Of a stretch of DNA of 64,000 nt, positions 8,845 to 17,100 are shown piece by piece. The notes under the pieces are model-generated. The model was not told the DNA's origin and searched no databases. It was given only the letters and a program-made list of their open reading frames with translations. Origin of the DNA: CAWCOU01 sp963797335. GTDB taxonomy: Bacteria; Pseudomonadota; Gammaproteobacteria; JAURND01. The translations under genes were made by a program, and so were the position numbers. The stretch is from NCBI GenBank assembly GCA_963797335.1, contig CAWCOU010000006.1, forward strand, positions 1,054,001-1,118,000, given 5' to 3'. The first letter of the stretch is position 1; each line of letters opens with the position of its first letter.

Positions 8845-9678
8845 TCACTGCCGAACATTTCGTAGATTTGATGGCATGGCTTGGAAATTACTACGAAACG
8901 GGTTAATATCGATTCCGCCGCGCCGTTGGAAGCGTGCATATACCGTCAACTTTTCCGGCGCACAATGACTCATCATGTCTCTAAAAATGCGTTCTACGCA
9001 TTGTTCATGGAACTCTGTGCATTCGCGAAACGAGATCAGGTATTTTAATAATCCGGCATGATCGACTTGCTTGCCTTGATATTGGAAAAATATACTGGCT
9101 AAGTCAGGCTGGCCTGTTACTGGGCAGTTGCATCGGAATAAATTAGAATACAAGGATTCCTCTACTGATTGAGAGCCCGCCTGTAAATAATCGGGATTCA
9201 GCGAATACATAGTCACTTGCACTGGCAAATCATCTAAACAAAATCCCGAAAAATCTCGCAAGCTGTAATCCAGGTGGAAGGGCGGCAATAGTAAATTCAC
9301 TTTTACCGCTGCACCGGCAGCGGCAGATAAATCCCGCTGCAACGTCATTTTTACTTCTGTCTCATTTTTAAATGCGGATTGGCTCAGGCTGTTCAGATAT
9401 AATTTTACGGATTTTGATTCCAATAAATATTCCGACCGGCAAGGAACATAGAATTCCGCCATAGCCACTCGCGGCTTTCCGGTGGCCGCTTCCAGCCAAG
9501 TGATTTCATAGGCATTCCAAACATCGATCCCATCAAAAGGTAATGACTCAGCATCTAAAAATGCCAGCTCGACTCGGTTGACCTGTCGACTAATCGGAAA
9601 TAAGAGAGAGGGTTGATAACTACTCGGCTGAGGCGTTGCCTTACCCAATAGCGTATTTTGCAAATAGACATCAGACAT
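8845..9678 (-). CDS. queF: NADPH-dependent 7-cyano-7-deazaguanine reductase (QueF)
   Basis: Reduces preQ0 to preQ1 in queuosine tRNA-modification synthesis. This is the long YqcD form with two tandem T-fold halves, 277 residues from the chosen start. The QueF NADPH motif ESKSVKLYLNS is at 87-97. The catalytic Cys185 lies in RCNCPVTGQPD together with Asp192, matching E. coli Cys190/Asp197, and the C-terminal half has the conserved FRECTEFHEQCVE. I prefer the ATG at 9678; a GTG at 9693 is also open, but GGTGG just upstream of 9678 looks like the ribosome site. Divergently transcribed from com1. Confidence 0.95.
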   Translation of the reverse strand: MSDVYLQNTLLGKATPQPSSYQPSLLFPISRQVNRVELAFLDAESLPFDGIDVWNAYEITWLEAATGKPRVAMAEFYVPCRSEYLLESKSVKLYLNSLSQSAFKNETEVKMTLQRDLSAAAGAAVKVNLLLPPFHLDYSLRDFSGFCLDDLPVQVTMYSLNPDYLQAGSQSVEESLYSNLFRCNCPVTGQPDLASIFFQYQGKQVDHAGLLKYLISFRECTEFHEQCVERIFRDMMSHCAPEKLTVYARFQRRGGIDINPFRSNFQAMPSNLRNVRQ

Positions 9679-9818
9679 ATTATTACCACCCACTGTGATT
9701 CTAAACTTGACTTAAGTCTTTAACATGTTAGCCTAATCTACTAAAGCTGGCAATGTAAAAACCAGCCATAACAGGGCTGTAAACTGCTCCACCCCATGAC
9801 CCATTGCAGGATAAAACC

Positions 9819-10601
9819 GTGAAATCCATACAAACACTTTCTCTATTGGCGCTTGGCACTGCCTTCGCTTTTCATGCATCCGCATTTGCTGAACCGCTCT
9901 CCGGTGACCAAGTGACTCAAGTAAAACAAGTTATCCATGATTATTTAGTTAGCAACCCACAAGTTTTAGTTGAGGCTTCGCAAGCGTTGCAAAAGCAAGA
10001 AGCCCAGCAAGTGGAACAAAAAGCACAATCGGCTATTGGTGAAAATGCTAACGTGATTTTTGCCGACCCTGCTAGCCCAGTGGCTGGCAATGCCAAGGGC
10101 GATGTGACCATAGTCGAGTTTTTTGATGCTCAATGCCCTCACTGCAAAGACATGAAGCCGATTTTAGAAACACTGCGTAAAAACGATCCGAATTTACGTA
10201 TTGTCTTTAAAGAATTACCCATCTTTGGCAATAGTTCCCGCACTGCAGCCGCTGCTGCTTTAGCTGCGTATCAACAAGGTCCTGACAAATACCTACAATT
10301 TCATAATGCTTTGATGGATGCCAGCAATCCGTTGACCACTGATAAAGTAATGACCATTGCGAAATCCGTTGGCCTCAATATTGACCAACTGAATAAAGAC
10401 ATGAATAGCGATGCCGTGAAAAAACAAATTGAAGATAACTTCAAATTGGCTCAATCTCTAGGCTTAATGGGTACGCCAACCTTTGTTATCAGTAAATGGC
10501 AGGTCGGTGGTAGTGGAAACTCGGTGAAACAGGCCGCTTTTATTCCCGGTGTTACCAGCGCTGCTAATTTGCAAAGCTTGATTTCTCAGGCTAGGAAGTA
10601 A
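9819..10601 (+). CDS. Com1-like DsbA-family periplasmic thiol oxidoreductase
   Basis: A 260-residue exported thioredoxin-fold protein. The GTG at 9819 follows AGGAT at 9808-9812, and the signal peptide LLALGTAFAFHASAFA ends near residue 24. The active site is CPHC at 106-109 (FFDAQCPHCKDM), with the cis-proline loop MGTPTF later in the chain. An N-terminal helical dimerisation segment (HDYLVSNPQVLVEASQALQ) and the run ADPASPVAG are close to the Coxiella burnetii outer-membrane-associated immunogen Com1. It probably forms or isomerises disulfides in envelope proteins. Compared with Com1 as I remember it, there is a Gly/Ser-rich insertion before the C-terminal helix (KWQVGGSGNS). A large hairpin follows the gene. 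Confidence 0.88.
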   Translation: MKSIQTLSLLALGTAFAFHASAFAEPLSGDQVTQVKQVIHDYLVSNPQVLVEASQALQKQEAQQVEQKAQSAIGENANVIFADPASPVAGNAKGDVTIVEFFDAQCPHCKDMKPILETLRKNDPNLRIVFKELPIFGNSSRTAAAAALAAYQQGPDKYLQFHNALMDASNPLTTDKVMTIAKSVGLNIDQLNKDMNSDAVKKQIEDNFKLAQSLGLMGTPTFVISKWQVGGSGNSVKQAAFIPGVTSAANLQSLISQARK

Positions 10602-10617
10602 AGAGGTTAGGGGTGGG

Positions 10618-10663
10618 TGAGCAGGATGGTGGGCAAAGCGAAGTGTGCCCACCATTTCGCTCA
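10618..10663. repeat. Large palindrome between com1 and rpmG
   Basis: ATGGTGGGCA (10626-10635) pairs perfectly with TGCCCACCAT (10646-10655), with an outer arm TGAGC/GCTCA (10618-10622 with 10659-10663). There is no T run on either side. It lies between converging genes and could serve as a bidirectional transcript end, or be a REP-type unit. Confidence 0.6.
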
Positions 10664-10688
10664 CACCATCACCCTACACTAACCGGAA

Positions 10689-10865
10689 TTAAGCCTTTTC
10701 CTCTTTAAACAAAACATGAGCACCAAGACGGCCAGTTTTCTCATTGAGTGCTTTTCGGTCGTATTTCTTTCTCAATAATTTCTCGGGGCAGGTTTTTTTA
10801 TTCTTAGTGGTCGTATAAAAAGTTCCTGTTCCAGCCTGGGAAACCAGTTTAATAATATCAAGCAT
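10689..10865 (-). CDS. rpmG: 50S ribosomal protein L33
   Basis: A 58-residue protein starting MLDIIKLVSQAGTGTFYTTT and ending FKEEKA. The L33 core KLVSxAGTGxxYTTTKNK and the later RKKYD are clear. It lacks the zinc-ribbon CXXC pairs (a single Cys in KKTCPEKL), so it is the Zn-independent form. It lies 70 bases after rpmB on the same strand, the usual rpmB-rpmG operon. The C-terminus is somewhat extended (LNEKTGRLGAHV) relative to the common 50-55-residue version. Confidence 0.93.
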   Translation of the reverse strand: MLDIIKLVSQAGTGTFYTTTKNKKTCPEKLLRKKYDRKALNEKTGRLGAHVLFKEEKA

Positions 10866-10935
10866 GAGTCTTTTCTCATTGACTTCACTTTAAAACACCC
10901 GCCCTAGCGGCAGGACCTAAAAAGCCTTCGTAGCT

Positions 10936-11178
10936 TTATCCTTTCTCAATTCCGTCCAACAAATGCAGCCGTTTTAAAATGGCTTCAATTCCCAGCTTGT
11001 CAATGGTCCGCATACCTTTGGCGGATACTCGCAATTTGACGAAACAGCCGAGGCTTTCTACCCAAAAGCGATGTCTTTGTAAATTGGGTAAAAATCGACG
11101 TTTGGTTTTGTTATTGGCATGGGAGACGTTGTTACCAACCATGGGTCCCTTGCCGGTTATTTGACATACTTTAGACAT
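10936..11178 (-). CDS. rpmB: 50S ribosomal protein L28
   Basis: An 80-residue protein with the L28 signature MSKVCQITGKGPMVGNNVSH followed by NKTKRRFLPNLQ and the C-terminal KGMRTIDKLGIEAIL. The ATG follows a good ribosome site (GAGGTGG). It is the first gene of the rpmB-rpmG pair. No promoter could be assigned with confidence upstream. Confidence 0.96.
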   Translation of the reverse strand: MSKVCQITGKGPMVGNNVSHANNKTKRRFLPNLQRHRFWVESLGCFVKLRVSAKGMRTIDKLGIEAILKRLHLLDGIEKG

Positions 11179-11276
11179 GTGCCACCTCTAGATGCAAAAA
11201 GGGTTACCTTATATCAAAAATACGGGCCTAGATCAAGGAGGAATAATAGTGCGTTCTGAGGGGGGAGCCACTTGGC

Positions 11277-11386
11277 GCATGAAGTATCCCAGGGGCTGGC
11301 TGCAGACACGCATGAATACATCCTTGTAGCTCCCGTGTCGTCCATGAATTAGAGGGTCTGCAGCCAGCCCCTGGGATACTTCATGC
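11277..11386. repeat. Inverted repeat with perfect 31-bp arms
   Basis: The left arm (11277-11307) and right arm (11356-11386) are exact reverse complements over 31 bases; the core is CCCAGGGGCTGG. The 48-base centre contains no gene. The right arm continues into sequence (TTACTTGGGCAGTATATCT.. to GGGACAGCA near 11447) that reappears in diverged form at 34620-34697, so this is a dispersed family rather than a single hairpin. It occupies most of the rpmB-photolyase gap (11179-11631), where no gene is seen. It is MITE-like; no transposase is nearby. Confidence 0.8.
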
Positions 11387-11595
11387 TTACTTGGGCAGTA
11401 TATCTAGCAATCTATTTATGGATGATTAGCTTTCCTCAAGGGGACAGCAGGGCATTAACTCTTGCATCTTGTGCTGTTACAATAGTTAAGCAGCTTAGGT
11501 CATGCACCAAGGAGGGTTAGGGGGGATTTTAAACAAGCTGGATGGCCTCATTATAAGTGCCCCACCCCACAGAAAAATGTGGGGAAATATTAGAA

Positions 11596-11615
11596 AAAGA
11601 CACGTTAGTGTCTTT
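11596..11615 (+). promoter_or_regulatory. Hairpin directly before the photolyase ribosome site
   Basis: AAAGACAC (11596-11603), a GTTA tetraloop, and GTGTCTTT (11608-11615) form a perfect 8-bp stem. It ends two bases before AAGGA (11618-11622), the ribosome site of the photolyase ATG at 11632. Such placement could protect the mRNA 5' end or modulate translation. Confidence 0.45.
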
Positions 11616-11631
11616 AGAAGGAACTTTTGTA

Positions 11632-13005
11632 ATGGCTATATTATATGCCAAATCGTTATTTATCTTTCGGCGTGATCTGCGCCTGCATGATAACACGGCG
11701 TTAATTCAAGCTTGCCAACTCTCTGGCCAGGTTATTCCCTGTTTTATCTTGGACCCTCGGCAAATAAGTGAACAAAATGACTATAAAAGCGATAAGGCCC
11801 TGCAATTTATGTTGGAGTCTTTGCTTGATCTGGAGCGACAACTGCTGAGCCAGGGAGGCACGCTGTCCATCTTCAAGGGGGAGGCGGAGAGGGTGGTCGC
11901 GGATCTGTTGAAGCAGCATTCAATCGATGCCATGTTCTTTAATGCCGACTATACCCCTTTCAGCTTAAACCGGGATGGTGCCATTACCCACTTGTGTGAA
12001 CAATACCAAATCGCCGTACATATTCATGACGATGTCTTGTTAAATCCCCCGTTTGCTGTCCGTAAGGCCGATGGTCATCATTACAGCGTGTTCACGCCAT
12101 ACTGGAAGGCGGCTCAAACCCACCCCATAGCTAGCGCTCAATCATTGCGGACACATGCGCTTGCCGCTAAGAAGTTACCTAAGACCGTCGTGCTTGCTGA
12201 TTTTATCGAAGACCAATCTTTTTCTGATATTGCTACCGAAGGGGGGCGCAGCTCGGGGTTACGGATTTTAAAAAAAGTGGGGGAGTTTCAGGATTATAAA
12301 AATACCCATGATATTCCTACTTTGCCCACGACCTTATTATCGGCGCATTTAAAATTTGGGACTTTATCCATCCGCGAAACCTATCACAGCATGGTCAGCA
12401 AGCTAGGGGCCGAGCATAGTCTGATACGTCAATTGTATTGGCGGGATTTTTATACGCAAATTGCTTTCCATGCCCCTTTTGTGTTTGGGCATCCCTATCA
12501 GAAAAAATTTGAAGCATTGAAATGGAGCCAGAATAAAAAAGCGTTTGCTGCTTGGTGTGAGGGTAAAACTGGTTTTCCCATCGTCGATGCCGGCATGCGT
12601 CAACTCAATAGCACCGGGTGGATGCATAATCGAGTGCGCATGATTGTCGCTTCCTTTTTAACCAAAGACCTACATATCCATTGGCTTTGGGGGGAGCGTT
12701 ATTTTGCCCAAAAATTAATCGATTACGACCCTGCCGTGAACAATGGCAACTGGCAATGGAGCGCTTCAACGGGGTGCGATCCACAACCTTATTTTCGTAT
12801 TTTTAACCCCTGGTTACAGCAGAAGAAATTTGACCCCAACGCTGCGTACATTAAACGATGGGTGATTGAGCTAAAAGAACTGCCCGCGAAGCTCATTCAT
12901 CAGTGGTATTTACCCGAAAACCAGGTCATTACCAGTTATCCCCGACCTATCGTAGAACACTCAGCAGAAAGCAAGAAGGCTAAAGAAGAATACAAACGGT
13001 GTTGA
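11632..13005 (+). CDS. phrB: Deoxyribodipyrimidine photolyase
   Basis: A light-driven FAD enzyme that splits cyclobutane pyrimidine dimers. The N-terminal Rossmann-like antenna domain starts at SLFIFRRDLRLHDNTAL. The C-terminal helical FAD domain contains LIRQLYWRDFYTQIAF, the hallmark WMHNRVRMIVASFL, then YDPAVNNGNWQWSAS and GCDPQPYFRIFNP. Length (457 residues) fits class I CPD photolyases. The ATG at 11632 is chosen because AAGGA lies nine bases upstream and it gives the usual N-terminus; a longer open frame upstream lacks support. Its stop codon abuts the stop of the convergent nucleotidase gene. Distinguishing CPD from a cryptochrome-like function is not possible by eye, but the bacterial context favours repair. 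Confidence 0.93.
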   Translation: MAILYAKSLFIFRRDLRLHDNTALIQACQLSGQVIPCFILDPRQISEQNDYKSDKALQFMLESLLDLERQLLSQGGTLSIFKGEAERVVADLLKQHSIDAMFFNADYTPFSLNRDGAITHLCEQYQIAVHIHDDVLLNPPFAVRKADGHHYSVFTPYWKAAQTHPIASAQSLRTHALAAKKLPKTVVLADFIEDQSFSDIATEGGRSSGLRILKKVGEFQDYKNTHDIPTLPTTLLSAHLKFGTLSIRETYHSMVSKLGAEHSLIRQLYWRDFYTQIAFHAPFVFGHPYQKKFEALKWSQNKKAFAAWCEGKTGFPIVDAGMRQLNSTGWMHNRVRMIVASFLTKDLHIHWLWGERYFAQKLIDYDPAVNNGNWQWSASTGCDPQPYFRIFNPWLQQKKFDPNAAYIKRWVIELKELPAKLIHQWYLPENQVITSYPRPIVEHSAESKKAKEEYKRC

Positions 13006-13914
13006 CTAGGGTATGGTCTCATTCCGCAGACCATGGGGCACGTGACCAGTCGCCACATGCTCACGGGCAGAGTCACAATGCCCTATTTGGTCATCGAAGA
13101 AAATGTCCGCGCCAAAGGCATGCAGAAACTCCCCCTTCGCTAATCCACCCAGAAAGAGCACTTCATCAATGCGAATATTCCAGGCACGCAGCGTGCGAAT
13201 TACCCGTTCATGGGCAGGGGCGGAGCGCGCGGTTACTAAAGCAGTGCGGATTTTACTATCCCCCGATGGGCAGTGTCGTTGCAAGTCGTGCAGAGCGGCT
13301 AGGAAACCCTTAAAAGGTCCGCCTGGCAAGGGTTGGTGGGCGGCATTCTTCTCACTATCAGCAAATTTTTCTAACCCTTGCTCTTGAAAAATGCGTTCCG
13401 AATCGTCGGAAAAGAGCACGGCATCACCGTCAAAAGCGATGCACAAGTTATCGGATTGCACACCTTCATTGGCGCCTGCGGCTGAAGGTAGAATGGTCGC
13501 CGCGGCACAGCCTGCGTGGAGGGCCTGGCGAACATCCATGGGATTGGCTGACAGAAACAAATGCGCCCCAAAGGCGGACACATACCGATACGGGCTTTGA
13601 CCGTTGGTAAAGGCTGCCCTGGTAATGTCTAACTGAAAATGCTGAATACTGTTAAAGATTCGCAGCCCAGTGTCGGTACTGTTTCTAGACAGTAAAATAA
13701 CCTCCACCACATGCGTTTGTTGGTTAAGACTTAGGAGTTTTTTCACCAATGGAAAAGCCACTCCCGGGGTCAATACCTCATTTTCGTGTTCAATCTGGTA
13801 TTGGGCATAGGCTTGCATCCCTTGCTGCTCGAATACGGCATTACTTTCATCCAAATTGAACAGCGCGCGGGAAGAAATTGCGACGACTAGGCGGTTTGTC
13901 TGAGCTGTTGGCAT
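13006..13914 (-). CDS. Cytosolic 5'-nucleotidase (NT5C1-like)
   Basis: A 302-residue HAD-superfamily phosphatase of the 5'-nucleotidase family related to eukaryotic cN-I. The catalytic aspartates are in CIAFDGDAVLFSDDSE, a DxDxV motif placed unusually far into the chain as in this family. Further family motifs are VEVILLSRNSTDTGLR, YVSAFGAHLFLS and DIFFDDQIGHC. It probably hydrolyses nucleoside 5'-monophosphates and so contributes to nucleotide salvage. The ATG at 13914 follows AGAGGA. The gene is convergent with the photolyase, with stops directly adjacent, and divergent from NAD-GDH. Confidence 0.88.
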   Translation of the reverse strand: MPTAQTNRLVVAISSRALFNLDESNAVFEQQGMQAYAQYQIEHENEVLTPGVAFPLVKKLLSLNQQTHVVEVILLSRNSTDTGLRIFNSIQHFQLDITRAAFTNGQSPYRYVSAFGAHLFLSANPMDVRQALHAGCAAATILPSAAGANEGVQSDNLCIAFDGDAVLFSDDSERIFQEQGLEKFADSEKNAAHQPLPGGPFKGFLAALHDLQRHCPSGDSKIRTALVTARSAPAHERVIRTLRAWNIRIDEVLFLGGLAKGEFLHAFGADIFFDDQIGHCDSAREHVATGHVPHGLRNETIP

Positions 13915-14110
13915 GGAGCGGTCCTCTTCCTCTTGCTTCGTCCCGACATCCTTCGAGACAAGCTATCATTCGCGGGTAATGATCTGCTTTTCAATGGATC
14001 TCATTTTATCGCATTTCTGCACAGAAATTACCGTTAATGGCATAATTATAATGCACATAGCAGTAATATGCGCTATTCTTTTGTCACCTCATTTTCCCCG
14101 GAACAAAGCC

Positions 14111-17100
14111 ATGCTTGATATCGAAAAAGAGCGTTCAAAAATCATTCGCCAATTGCTAGTTTACGCTAAAAAACAACTCTCTGCCGAACAACTTAAACCT
14201 ATGCTGGGGTTTCTTGAACAATACTACAGCTATTCTTCAGTCCAAGATTTACAGGCCAGGCCGATTCGAGACCTTTACGGCGCTTTTCTTTCCCATTGGG
14301 AATTAATGCGGCAACGCCGCAAAGGGGAATATAAATGGCGGATTTTAAACCCACAATTGTCAAGCGATGGCTGGGAGTCCAGCCATACTGTTCTCGAATT
14401 TATTTTTGAAGACCAGCCCTTTTTAGTCGATACCTTGTGCAAAGAAATCAATCGACAGGGTTACACCATACACTTTATGGTGCATCTGGGCGGCACTCGT
14501 GTCATACGGTCCAAAAGCAGCGAGATCGAACAAGTATTACCCTATGATGCCAGCCCTGCGAATGCCTTGCGTGAGGCACCGATTTATATTGAAATTGACC
14601 GTCAAACCAACGAGGAAGTATTAGCCACTTTACATAAAGGCTTGGAGCGCGTCATTGCCGATGCTCGTATCGTGGTCGCTGATTGGCAACTGATGCAAAA
14701 AGAAGTTCAGCAAGCCTTGGATGAAATGGAGCAATTTCAGCCTCCGGTTGATAAAGCGGAATTAATGGAAACAAAAGCTTTTCTACACTGGCTTTTGGAC
14801 AATCATTTTACATTTATGGGCTATCGTAACTATGACTTAATCGGTCAAGACGAATCCATGGCTTTGCAGCTCATTCCTGATAGCGGGTTGGGCGTATTGC
14901 GGGATACCAGCCAAAGTAAATTAACTCGCTATTATTCGGAATTACCAGAAGCAGCTCGACAACAGGGGCTTTCGAAACAAATCTTATTACTGGCGAAAAC
15001 CAATACTCGCTCATCAGTGCATGGCCGACGTTATACCGATTTTGTCAGCGTGAAGCGGTTTGACGCCAAAGGAAATATCGTTGGTGAACGCTGGTTTATC
15101 GGCTTATATACCAGTCCTGTCTACATCGATAATCCACGCACCATTCCCGTGGTGCGCTTAAAAGTCGCTGAAGTTTTAAAACGTTCGGATTTACCGCAAT
15201 CGGGGCACGCTTATAAAGCATTAGCACATATTTTAGAAACGTTTCCGCGCGATGATTTATTTCATGCCACCGTCGATGAGTTATACGACATGGGCATGGG
15301 TGTTCTTGAATTACAAGACCGTCGCTGCATTCGCATGTTTACTCGCAAAGATATTTATGGGCGATTCATTTCTTGCTTAGTGTATCTGCCTCGCGATGAT
15401 TTTAACGTGGAATTATGCAACCGCATGCAAGATATTCTGCAAGAAGCGTTTCACGGATTGGAAATTTCCTATGAAACATTATTTTCAGATTCTATTTTAG
15501 CACACATTCATTTCACCATTCGCATCGATCCCAAACAACCTCGCAAATATGATTTAAGTAAAATTGAGCAACGGTTAATTGCCGCCAGCCGTTCCTGGCG
15601 AGACGGTCTTCATGAACAATTAGTCAGTCATTTTGGTGAAGAAAAAGGTAACGCCCTAAATTTGCATTATGGTCGAGCCTTCCCTAGTAATTACACCGAA
15701 GCTTTTAGCCCTCGAACCGCGGTGGAGGACATTGCTCGCATAGAGACATTAAATACCATCGATGATTTAGCGATGAGGCTTTACCGCCCTGCGCATGCCG
15801 CCGAGAACACCATACGTTTCAAGCTTTTCCATCGCGATGAAACCATACCTTTATCTGATGCGATTCCTATTCTGGAAAAAATGGGTTTACGCGTGATCGG
15901 CGAGCAACCTTATCAAATTCAGCTGGGGAAAAAACACTCGGCATGGATTAATGATTTTAATATGTATTACCTTGCTGGCGTTTTAACGATTGAAGGCAAT
16001 GGTGAAGTTTTTCAAGAGGCTTTTTATAACATCTGGACTAAACAAGCAGAACACGATGGCTTCAACGCATTAGTATTCGGCGCCAATTTAAACTGGCGGG
16101 AAATCACCATTGTTCGTGCCTATGCAAAATATTTAAAGCAAATTGGTTTTACTTTTAGCCAAGATTATATGGAAGAAACACTGACCAGAAACCCTGGGGT
16201 CACGCGTTTATTAGTTCAATTATTTATTGCCTGTTTTGACCCCATACAGAATGCCGAACACGATAGAAATAAACCGGCGATCAAAACCCTGGAAGAACAA
16301 ATTAAAAACGCCTTAGAAAATGTCGCCAATTTAGATGAAGACCGCATTCTGCGCATGTTCTGGAATTTAATTCAAGCGACCGTTCGAACCAACTTTTTTC
16401 AACAAATGGCGGATGGTCAACACAAACCCTATTTGTCATTTAAATTTAACCCCTCCGAAGTGCATCAACTGCCTTTACCACGGCCTGAGCATGAAATCTT
16501 TGTGTATTCACCGCGATTTGAAGGCATACATTTGCGCGCTGGTAAAGTGGCGCGCGGCGGCATTCGCTGGTCCGATCGGCGTGAAGATTTTCGTCGCGAA
16601 GTACTCGGCCTAATGAAAGCACAACAAGTCAAAAATGCCGTGATCGTGCCAGCCGGTGCCAAGGGTGGTTTTGTTGTAAAATTTATGGCTGCCGATGCAT
16701 CGCGCGAACAGGTGTTACAAGAAGGCGTGCGTTGTTATCAGGACTTTATTCGAGGATTACTGGATATTACCGATAACCTGAAAGGGCATACCATCGTCGC
16801 ACCGATCGCCACGGTATGTTACGACAGCCACGATCCTTATTTAGTAGTTGCCGCCGACAAAGGCACCGCCACTTTTTCGGATATTGCCAACCGCATTGCC
16901 AAAGATTATCACTTCTGGTTGGGTGATGCATTTGCCTCCGGTGGTTCAGCCGGTTACGATCATAAGAAAATCGGTATCACAGCACGCGGCGCCTGGGAGT
17001 CTGTCAAGCGTCATTTTCAAGAACTAGCCAAGAATATTGTCACCCATCCGTTCACGGTATTAGGCATTGGCGACATGAGCGGCGACGTATTTGGTAATGG

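Noticed and set aside
12999..13600. Several plus-strand frames opposite the 5'-nucleotidase
   Set aside because: They are antisense shadows of a well-supported gene.
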